NCBI GenBank assembly: GCA_026396495.1
Contig: JAPLWR010000032.1
Coordinates: 1 to 6,875, forward strand
DNA from: Candidatus Magasanikiibacteriota bacterium
Lineage (GTDB): Bacteria; Patescibacteriota; Patescibacteriia; Magasanikbacterales; UBA10003
Direction of reading: 5' to 3'
DNA length: 6,875 nucleotides
This document shows positions 1 through 4,684 of this stretch, in pieces. A program made the position numbers and the translations under genes. Position 1 is the first letter of the stretch, and each line of letters opens with the position of its first letter. The notes beneath the pieces were generated by a model. It worked only from the letters and a program-made list of their open reading frames with translations. It ran no database searches and had not been told where the DNA came from.

Positions 1-105
1 GATATCAAATTTTTTGTTTGGACAGTTAACACCCCTGAAGATGTTAAACGTGCTAAAGAATTGGGAGTTGATGGTATTATTACCGATTTTCCAGAACTGA
101 TTTAA
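1..105 (+). CDS. Glycerophosphodiester phosphodiesterase family protein, C-terminal end (partial)
   Basis: Only the last 34 codons are in the window; the frame is open from base 1 to a TAA stop. The visible peptide contains VWTVNTPEDVKRAKELGVDG followed by IITDFPELI. This matches the end of the TIM-barrel GDPD family, where the last strand reads 'WTVN' and the protein closes with 'GVDGIITDxP'. GDPD enzymes hydrolyse glycerophosphodiesters to glycerol-3-phosphate and an alcohol; in small-genome bacteria they may salvage host or environmental lipid headgroups (inference). The catalytic His and Glu residues lie upstream, outside the window, so activity cannot be judged. No terminator follows: the next promoter begins directly after the stop codon. 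Confidence 0.85.
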   Translation, partial: DIKFFVWTVNTPEDVKRAKELGVDGIITDFPELI

Positions 106-135
106 TTGGTTTTTTGTCTGTTTTTTTGCTATAAT
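106..135 (+). promoter_or_regulatory. Promoter for the small membrane protein gene
   Basis: A perfect -10 box TATAAT lies at 130-135 with an extended-10 TG at 127-128 (TGCTATAAT). A weak -35 candidate, TTGGTT at 106-111, gives an 18-nt spacer. Transcription would start near 142, leaving a short leader of about 23 nt with no SD sequence before the ATG at 165. Confidence 0.65.
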
Positions 136-164
136 ATACCTAGCTTTAATTAACTTAAAATCCT

Positions 165-437
165 ATGATGTACAATTATAATTGGAGTGGGATGATGGGC
201 GGTGCTTGGTGGGGCATGCTCATGGTTCCTTTACTTATCTGGTCTTTACTTTGGAAGGGTTGGGCTTTATGGCTCGCCGCCAGAAAAGGTCAAAAAATCT
301 GGTTTGTTGCTTTATTAGTAATCAACACAATGGGAATTTTGGAAATCGTTTATATTTTTCTCTTTAGCGGAGAAAAGTTTGGTCAGAAGAAAATGGAAAC
401 TCCTAAAACTCCACCTACTCCTCCAGTTACTCCATAA
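165..437 (+). CDS. Small two-helix membrane protein, DUF5652-like
   Basis: The product has 90 residues. A Trp/Met/Gly-rich amino end is followed by two hydrophobic segments (about residues 14-38 and 45-68) joined by a short basic loop, AARKGQK. A polar tail ends in a Pro/Thr-rich stretch, TPKTPPTPPVTP. The core (WKGWALWLAARKGQKIWF, then INTMGILEIVYIF) resembles DUF5652, a family of unknown function that I associate with CPR bacteria. It probably sits in the cytoplasmic membrane with both ends on the same side. Two ATGs occur in tandem (165, 168); the first is used here, though there is no SD to decide. The gene has its own promoter and a terminator right after its stop, so it is a single-gene unit. 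Its function is unknown. Confidence 0.75.
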   Translation: MMYNYNWSGMMGGAWWGMLMVPLLIWSLLWKGWALWLAARKGQKIWFVALLVINTMGILEIVYIFLFSGEKFGQKKMETPKTPPTPPVTP

Positions 438-447
438 AATAGAAATC

Positions 448-475
448 AAAAACACCCTCGTAGGAGGGTGTTTTT
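448..475. terminator. Bidirectional intrinsic terminator
   Basis: This is a perfect 12-bp inverted repeat, AAAAACACCCTC / GAGGGTGTTTTT, around a GTAG loop. A T-run follows the GC stem on both strands, so it can end the rightward membrane-protein transcript and the leftward HU transcript. It sits between the two convergent stop codons (437 and 490). Confidence 0.93.
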
Positions 476-489
476 ATGTGATTAGAGGT

Positions 490-768
490 TTACTTTTTCA
501 AAGCGTCTTTTAATGTTTTTCCAGCTTTGAATTTTGGCACGACCACTGAAGGGATTTGAATTTTTTCAGTTGGTCTTTGTGGGTTAACACCAATGCGTCC
601 AGCTCTTTTTCTAGCAGAAAAGGTTCCAAAACCGGCAATGGTAATTTCGCCTCCGGCTTTTAAAGTATTAATAGTTGTGTCTACAAAAGTCTCCACAAAA
701 CATTCAGCCTGTTTTTTAGTAACAGCACATTTTTCTGTTAATAAATTGATAAGCTCTGCTTTATTCAT
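490..768 (-). CDS. hup: HU/IHF-family nucleoid DNA-binding protein
   Basis: The product has 92 residues, the usual HU length (about 90). It starts MNKAELINLLTEK, the typical helical dimerisation domain. The core contains GFGTFSARKRAGRIGVNPQ (about residues 46-64), the HU family signature leading into the DNA-binding arm. The arm tip carries the expected Pro in NPQRPTEKIQIP, and the end reads KFKAGKTLKDALKK. HU dimers bend and compact DNA without strong sequence preference. It is the last gene of the leftward rny-ymdB-hup run, 41 nt after ymdB, with no obvious promoter of its own and no SD near the ATG (the GGGGG is about 18 nt upstream, too far). Transcription would end at the shared terminator at 448-475. 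IHF cannot be excluded, but HU is more likely because the gene is single and short. Confidence 0.95.
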   Translation of the reverse strand: MNKAELINLLTEKCAVTKKQAECFVETFVDTTINTLKAGGEITIAGFGTFSARKRAGRIGVNPQRPTEKIQIPSVVVPKFKAGKTLKDALKK

Positions 769-796
769 AGGTGTGTTTTTTAACCCCCATCATGGG

Positions 797-814
797 TTTA
801 ATTTAAAAATTAAA
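797..814. repeat. AT-only palindrome over the ymdB stop codon
   Basis: This is an exact 8-bp inverted repeat, TTTAATTT / AAATTAAA, with a 2-nt loop, covering the ymdB stop at 810-812. A second inverted repeat, AACCC/GGGTT (782-798), lies beside it. Neither is followed by a T-run in the leftward direction, so they look like weak intercistronic RNA structures, not terminators. Confidence 0.5.
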
Positions 815-1625
815 TTTTGATGGTTTTTTGAATTAGTTTGATTTTGGTTGCCTTGTTGGTCCGGTCATTAATTTCTACATACAGCGCGTTGACTACTGCT
901 TCATCTAGTTCTGGCCAATCAAAGCTTTCTTTGTCTTCTTCTAAAAATCTTTTCAAGATAATATTTTTGTCTACGCCTAAGACTGTGTCTTTGGCTCCAG
1001 TCATACCCACATCAGTGATACATCCCAAACCTTTCTTTAAAATTTGAGCGTCAGCTGTAGGAATGTGGGTGTGAGTGCCAAAGAGGACACTGGCTCGGCC
1101 ATCTAAGTGATAACCCATAGCTACTTGTTCAGAAGTGGCTTCGGTATGAAAATCCACAATCACTACCTGCGGTTTTTGATCTTGATATTTTTTAAGAATC
1201 TCATCTACGGTTTTAAAGGGGTTGGCAATCTCAATGCCTTTTTCATTTAATTTGTCACCCAAGAAAACTCGTCCTAATAAGTTTATCACAAGAACCCGTT
1301 TTTTAGCAACGGTTAGCATTTTTTCGCCCCGACCCATTGGCACAGACATATTGGCTGGACGAATAAGAGGGGAGTTTTCCAATTCAAAGATTTTGGCCGC
1401 ATCAGGTTTGGCAAAAATATGATCGCCACCAGTAAACACTTGAACCCCAGCCTCTTCTAAAGTGGTTAGGGTTTTGGGTGTGACTCCAGTGCCGTGAGCT
1501 AAATTTTCTACATTGGCAATGATGAGATGAGGATGCAGCTGTTTTTTTAACTTGGGCAAGATTTTGGCTACAGCCTGACGCCCAGTTTTTCCCACTACAT
1601 CGCCAAAGATTAAAACTTTGAACAT
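810..1625 (-). CDS. ymdB: YmdB-family metallophosphoesterase (2',3'-cyclic nucleotide phosphodiesterase)
   Basis: The 271-residue product matches the YmdB/TIGR00282 family in length (about 265). It opens MFKVLIFGDVVGKTGR, with metal ligand Asp9, then ANVEN (Glu40, Asn41), TGGDHIF (Asp68, His69), VDFH (His160), GTHTHIPTAD (His185, His187) and TDVGMTG. These are the ordered dinuclear-metal motifs of the calcineurin-like fold. In Bacillus subtilis YmdB cleaves 2',3'-cyclic nucleotides and affects biofilm and motility decisions. One oddity: relatives usually read GNH where this protein reads GDH. The gene starts 6 nt after the rny stop, with no SD, so the two are surely co-transcribed. The rny-ymdB pairing is conserved in Firmicutes and supports both assignments. 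It probably acts in the cytoplasm, perhaps on the ends of RNase Y decay products (inference). Confidence 0.93.
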   Translation of the reverse strand: MFKVLIFGDVVGKTGRQAVAKILPKLKKQLHPHLIIANVENLAHGTGVTPKTLTTLEEAGVQVFTGGDHIFAKPDAAKIFELENSPLIRPANMSVPMGRGEKMLTVAKKRVLVINLLGRVFLGDKLNEKGIEIANPFKTVDEILKKYQDQKPQVVIVDFHTEATSEQVAMGYHLDGRASVLFGTHTHIPTADAQILKKGLGCITDVGMTGAKDTVLGVDKNIILKRFLEEDKESFDWPELDEAVVNALYVEINDRTNKATKIKLIQKTIKI

Positions 1626-1631
1626 GGTTTT

Positions 1632-3158
1632 TTATTTAGCGTATTCAATAATTCTCTTTTCTCTAATCACAGTAACTTTGATTTCACCAGGGTATTGTAA
1701 TTCCGCCTCAATCTTTTTAGCTACTTCTCTAGCTAAAGCATAAGATTGGTTGTCATCCATTTCTTCTGGTTTCACAAACACACGGACTTCGCGACCAGCT
1801 TGAATAGCATAAACTTTTTCAATACCAGGAAAAACACTAGCCGTTTTTTCTAACTCTTCTAAACGATGAATGTATTGTTCATAGGTATCTTTTCTAGCAC
1901 CAATACGGGAACCAGAAATAGCATCAGCGGCTTTAACAATACAAGTGATTAAAGTTTTTGGTTTATCTTCATGATGGCCTAAAGCAGCGTAAGCAATTTC
2001 TTCATCAAAATTAAATTTCTTTAAAATTTGATAACCAATTTCTGGATGACCACCTTGGGTTTCATGATCAATGGCTTTACCAATATCATGAAAGAAGCCA
2101 GCCTTTTTGGCTACAATTGGATCAGCACCTAATTCTTCGGCAATCATGGCAGAGAGATAAGCAACTTCTAAAGAGTGGTTCAAAATATTTTGACCGTAAG
2201 AAGTTCTGTATTTTAATCTACCAATAATTTGGACAAATTTTGGATCTAAGCCAGTAAAACCTAATTGATAAACAGCGGCTTCTCCAGTTTTTCTAATGTC
2301 TGTTGATAATTCAATTTTAGCTGATTCCACAAATTCTTCGATTCTGGCTGGTTGAATACGTCCATCAGAAATTAATTTGCGTAGAGCCAAAGCAGCTACT
2401 TGGCGACGGATAGGGGAGAAACCAGAAACAGTAATGGCGTTTGGTGTATCATCAATAATTAATTCGCAACCAGTTAATTTTTCTAAGGTTTTGATGTTAC
2501 GACCTTCTTTACCAATAATGCGTCCTTTCATTTCATCGTTAGGTAAGTCCACTACAGTAGAAGTGGTTTCGGCAGATTGAGCAGCGGCGTAGCGTTGAAT
2601 GGAATCCACAATAATTTCCCTGGCTTTTTGTTCAAAAGCTTCGGAAGATTCTTGTTCCAATTTCATAATACGGCCCATTAAATCATCTTTAATCTGGACT
2701 TCTACTTTTTTAAATAATTCATCTTTGGCCTCCTCACGAGTTAAGTTGGAAATTTTTTGCAACTTAACAATTTCTTCTTCTCTAAGAGCTTGGACCTCAG
2801 CTTGAATTTGAGTAATTTTTTCTACTTTTTCTTGAATTTTTTGTTGTTTGTCTTGTAACTCTAAAAGTTTTTGATCAAACAAAGTTTCACGTTTTTCCAA
2901 TCTTTGTTGGATAACACGCAATTCTTTACGACGGTTTTCATCTTCCCGTTTGGATTCATCCATCATTTCCAAGGATTTTTCTTTGGCACGAAAAAGCATG
3001 TCTTGTTGTTTGACCTTGGTCTCGGCAATGATCTTCTCGGCTTTGGCTTCTATGGAGTCTGCTTGGTTTTTGGCGATTTGTTTGCGAACAAAATAACCAA
3101 TAATAACACCAGCTAGCAAACCAAAAACGGCTAGGACTGTGGAAAATAAATTATACAT
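1632..3158 (-). CDS. rny: Ribonuclease Y
   Basis: The 508-residue product is close to the B. subtilis RNase Y length (520). Domains in order: an N-terminal transmembrane helix (about residues 3-24); a long charged coiled coil (about 30-190); a KH RNA-binding domain with its GxxG loop in GRIIGKEGRN (212-221); and an HD hydrolase domain with His328, the HD pair His357-Asp358 in FFHDIGKA, His371, His395-His396 and Asp412. All expected metal-site residues are present. RNase Y is a membrane-anchored endoribonuclease that starts mRNA decay, the counterpart of RNase E. It is the first gene of a leftward run with ymdB and hup. No clear SD precedes the ATG; a hairpin ends 5 nt upstream of it. A promoter at 3406-3434 would give a leader of about 240 nt, which leaves room for post-transcriptional control. 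Confidence 0.97.
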   Translation of the reverse strand: MYNLFSTVLAVFGLLAGVIIGYFVRKQIAKNQADSIEAKAEKIIAETKVKQQDMLFRAKEKSLEMMDESKREDENRRKELRVIQQRLEKRETLFDQKLLELQDKQQKIQEKVEKITQIQAEVQALREEEIVKLQKISNLTREEAKDELFKKVEVQIKDDLMGRIMKLEQESSEAFEQKAREIIVDSIQRYAAAQSAETTSTVVDLPNDEMKGRIIGKEGRNIKTLEKLTGCELIIDDTPNAITVSGFSPIRRQVAALALRKLISDGRIQPARIEEFVESAKIELSTDIRKTGEAAVYQLGFTGLDPKFVQIIGRLKYRTSYGQNILNHSLEVAYLSAMIAEELGADPIVAKKAGFFHDIGKAIDHETQGGHPEIGYQILKKFNFDEEIAYAALGHHEDKPKTLITCIVKAADAISGSRIGARKDTYEQYIHRLEELEKTASVFPGIEKVYAIQAGREVRVFVKPEEMDDNQSYALAREVAKKIEAELQYPGEIKVTVIREKRIIEYAK

Positions 3159-3163
3159 AAAGT

Positions 3164-3194
3164 CTTTTAAAAATCGTCAAAGCGATTTTAAAAG
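3164..3194 (-). promoter_or_regulatory. Hairpin abutting the rny start codon
   Basis: In the leftward transcript, CTTTTAAAATCG pairs with CGATTTTTAAAAG around a 6-nt loop. This gives 12 bp with one bulged T. The foot of the stem is 5 nt from the rny ATG, so it would cover the ribosome landing site. There is no terminal T-run of the kind a terminator needs. A role in translational or RNase-dependent autocontrol is inference. Confidence 0.5.
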
Positions 3195-3356
3195 AGAGAG
3201 ATGAGAGTATACGCAAAACCACCACTTTGGAGGTAGTTTAGAGGAGAAACAATTTTGTTTGTTTTCCAAATATTGAAATTCATAGGGAGATACAACCGTT
3301 TCTAAAAGATCCTTTTCAGTAAATTTAAGCGTAACTTCACCGTCTGCTCTTAAAAT
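3177..3356 (-). other. Unassigned open reading frame without a normal start, in the rny leader
   Basis: This leftward frame stays open for 59 codons between a TAG (3359-3357) and a TGA (3179-3177). It includes RADGEVTLKFTEKDLLETVV and later SSKLPPKWWFCVYSHLSLLK, with AT-ending codons like the resident genes. It has no ATG or GTG; the first possible start is a rare ATT at 3356-3354. An ATG at 3375, 2 nt after AGGGG, opens the neighbouring frame (MCPYRLDFKSRR, then TGA at 'CGG TGA'). A +1 shift there would join it to the long frame. It could be a broken gene, a frameshifted leader peptide or chance; I recognise no family. It ends inside the hairpin next to the rny start. Confidence 0.25.
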
Positions 3357-3405
3357 CTAGACGATAAGGGCACATAGCCCCTGATTAATTAAGTTATCTG
3401 TAATT

Positions 3406-3434
3406 ATGATAGCACAAAAGAGGATTTTTGGCAA
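3406..3434 (-). promoter_or_regulatory. Promoter of the rny-ymdB-hup operon
   Basis: On the minus strand, TTGCCA (3434-3429) and TATCAT (3411-3406) are separated by exactly 17 nt. An extended TG precedes the -10 (TGCTATCAT). Transcription would start near 3399, about 240 nt before the rny ATG. The region from the rny start to the SPFH gene start (3159-3643) holds this promoter, the rny leader, the opposite promoter and the SPFH leader. No confident gene was found in it. Confidence 0.75.
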
Positions 3435-3478
3435 GAGGGGGTGGAATTTACTATTGGACCGATGGATGGGGCAAGGTC

Positions 3479-3507
3479 TTGACAAAAACCAGAAAATGTG
3501 CTATACT
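3479..3507 (+). promoter_or_regulatory. Near-consensus sigma-70-type promoter of the SPFH lipoprotein gene
   Basis: A perfect -35 TTGACA (3479-3484), a 17-nt spacer and -10 TATACT (3502-3507) with extended TG (TGCTATACT) make this the best promoter in the window. Start of transcription would be near 3514, giving a leader of about 130 nt. The -35 boxes of this and the divergent rny promoter are 44 nt apart, so shared regulation is possible. Confidence 0.85.
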
Positions 3508-3570
3508 ATTTAGTTCTGTCTGAAATGGCTCAAGTTGAGCTAAAGAGGGCAGTAGTTCTTTAAAGAGATT

Positions 3571-3618
3571 GGCTGGGAACTTCTGTGTTTAGATGGCTAA
3601 AACTAGAAGCTCCCGGCC
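3571..3618 (+). promoter_or_regulatory. Long leader hairpin upstream of the SPFH lipoprotein gene
   Basis: GGCTGGGAACTTCT (3571-3584) pairs with AGAAGCTCCCGGCC (3605-3618) over 14 positions, with one G·U wobble and one A·C mismatch. The enclosed bases form a further stem, GTTTAG with CTAAAAC, closed by an ATGG loop. The in-frame ATG at 3593 lies in that loop, which argues against it as the main start. Smaller palindromes precede it in the leader (GCTCAAGTTGAGC and TCTTTAAAGA). No T-run follows, so it is not a terminator. Confidence 0.55.
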
Positions 3619-3633
3619 AAAAACGGCCAATTT

Positions 3634-3638
3634 GGAGG
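3634..3638 (+). promoter_or_regulatory. Strong ribosome binding site that sets the SPFH gene start
   Basis: GGAGG lies 5 nt before the ATG at 3644. The alternative in-frame ATG at 3593 has no SD. A strong SD is exceptional in this window, where resident genes have none. Confidence 0.85.
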
Positions 3639-3643
3639 ATCCG

Positions 3644-4471
3644 ATGAAGCGTGGATTGATGGTCCTGTTCGCGATGGCGGCCGTCGTGGCCTCGCTGGGG
3701 TGTTCCCAGGTGGCGCCCGACGCCGGTCACGAGGCGGTCCTGATCGACAAGCCGATCTTCTTCGGTCGGGGCGGCGTCCAGGACAACCCGATCAAGACGG
3801 GCCGGCAGTGGATCTGGTACTCCACCGACAAGGTGTACGTGGACATGCGTCCGCTGCAGTTCAAGATCCACCTGGACGACTTCATGTCCAAGGACGGCGT
3901 GCCGCTGGACTTCGACGCCGTCGTCCGTCTGCGGGTCCTGAACTCGGTCAGCCTGATCAACGGGTTCGGGGACAAGTGGTACGAGAGCAACCTGGAGGCC
4001 GAGGCGGTCAACCGGATCCGGAATGCCGTGCGCAAGCATGGCATGAACGAGACGGCGATCAGCACGGAGGCGCTGGACGACATCGACAAGGAGGTCACGG
4101 AGGGCCTGGAAGCCTACATCAAGGCCTCGGGTCTGCCGGTGCTCCTGATCCAGTTCACGGCCGGCAAGGCCAATCCCCCGGACAGCGTCAAGAACCAGCG
4201 CATCGAGACGGCCAACCAGCAGCAGAGGGCCCTCACCGAGCAGGAGCGCAAGAAGGCCGAGGACCAGCGCTTGGAGGCCGAGAAGAGCCGCGCGGCCGCC
4301 GACAACGGCTACCGCAACGCCATGAGCATGGATCCGGCGCAGTTCATCCTGCTCGAGCAGATCAAGATGTTCCACGAGGTCTGCGTCAGGCATCCCGACG
4401 GCTCGGGCGGTGGCTGCACCTTCCTGATCGGCCAGACCGGTGCCTCGCCCGTCATCCCCGTCGGCAAGTGA
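3644..4471 (+). CDS. SPFH/band-7 domain-like lipoprotein, GC-rich, probably acquired
   Basis: From the ATG behind the GGAGG the product has 275 residues. MKRGLMVLFAMAAVVASLGC is a signal peptide ending in a lipobox-like SLGC, with Cys20 as the likely lipidated residue; Ser at -3 is unusual. Residues about 27-175 resemble an SPFH (band 7) domain: VLIDKPIFF, a strand-rich segment with DAVVRLRVLN, then a helical part with NRIRNAVRKHG. Residues about 180-222 form a charged helix (QQRALTEQERKKAEDQRLEA) typical of SPFH oligomers, and the tail holds FILLEQIKMFHEVC. SPFH proteins build membrane-bound ring or cage assemblies that organise membrane patches or proteases; anchoring by a lipid instead of a membrane helix is unusual. 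Line 3901-3960 has 39 G/C of 60 by my count, far above the AT-rich resident genes, and codons end mostly in G or C. The TGA stop also differs from the resident TAA/TAG. The SPFH call is from sequence feel alone and is moderately sure. Confidence 0.8.
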   Translation: MKRGLMVLFAMAAVVASLGCSQVAPDAGHEAVLIDKPIFFGRGGVQDNPIKTGRQWIWYSTDKVYVDMRPLQFKIHLDDFMSKDGVPLDFDAVVRLRVLNSVSLINGFGDKWYESNLEAEAVNRIRNAVRKHGMNETAISTEALDDIDKEVTEGLEAYIKASGLPVLLIQFTAGKANPPDSVKNQRIETANQQQRALTEQERKKAEDQRLEAEKSRAAADNGYRNAMSMDPAQFILLEQIKMFHEVCVRHPDGSGGGCTFLIGQTGASPVIPVGK

Positions 4472-4500
4472 CGCCTGGTCACTCCTACCCCAGTTCCTTC

Positions 4501-4515
4501 AACCCGCAACGGGTT
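4501..4515 (+). other. Small 3'-UTR hairpin after the SPFH gene
   Basis: AACCCG and CGGGTT pair around a CAA triloop, 29 nt after the stop codon. No T-run follows, so it is probably a 3' stabilising structure ahead of the true terminator. Confidence 0.45.
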
Positions 4516-4542
4516 CGCTAAGCACAACTGCTAGCGTCAACG

Positions 4543-4597
4543 CCGGCAACTAGAGAAATGTCACCCTGACAAATCTCTGGTTGCCGGTCTTTTTTTT
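4543..4597 (+). terminator. Strong intrinsic terminator of the SPFH lipoprotein gene
   Basis: CCGGCAAC (4543-4550) pairs with GTTGCCGG (4580-4587), extended by a T·G wobble, AGAGA/TCTCT, a 2x2 internal loop and TGTCA/TGACA around a CCC triloop. A run of eight T (4590-4597) follows. It works in the rightward direction only and closes the SPFH transcription unit. Confidence 0.93.
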
Positions 4598-4617
4598 ACC
4601 CACTTTTTATCCACTTT
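4596..4617 (+). repeat. Tandem 11-mers resembling DnaA boxes upstream of guaB
   Basis: TTACCCACTTT and TTATCCACTTT lie head to tail and differ at one base. The second contains TTATCCACT, 8 of 9 matches to the DnaA-box consensus TTATCCACA; the first has 7 of 9. They lie between the preceding terminator and the guaB promoter region. Binding by DnaA is a hypothesis. Confidence 0.35.
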
Positions 4618-4632
4618 TTTAAAAGAGCTAGA

Positions 4633-4641
4633 TGATGTAAT
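4633..4641 (+). promoter_or_regulatory. Candidate guaB promoter (extended -10)
   Basis: TGATGTAAT fits an extended -10 (TGn followed by TGTAAT, 5 of 6 matches). No good -35 is visible at the right distance. Because a strong terminator precedes guaB, some promoter must lie in 4598-4684; this is the best candidate. No SD precedes the guaB ATG. Confidence 0.4.
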
Positions 4642-4684
4642 ATTGTATGGGTCTTAATTTATATTCAAAAATCCCTTAAAACTT

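Noticed and set aside
3551..3562. BoxA-like motif (GTTCTTTAA) in the SPFH leader
   Set aside because: The match to the rRNA antitermination boxA is short, there is no boxB partner, and T-rich leaders produce such matches by chance.
3593..3643. Upstream in-frame start giving a 292-residue SPFH protein
   Set aside because: No SD, the ATG lies in a hairpin loop, and 17 extra polar residues would precede a well-formed signal peptide. The ATG at 3644 has GGAGG at ideal spacing. Kept only as an alternative.
3560..4393. Long 277-codon open frame on the minus strand opposite the SPFH gene
   Set aside because: It is rich in Leu, Val, Asp, His and Arg in the way typical of the antisense of a GC-rich gene. 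It has no RBS or recognisable domain, whereas the plus-strand frame has a signal peptide, an SD, a promoter and a terminator.
3700..4521. 273-codon open frame in another plus-strand frame of the SPFH gene
   Set aside because: Gly/Arg/Gln/Pro-rich composition of a shadow frame in GC-rich DNA; no SD and no domain. GC-rich codons simply lack stops.
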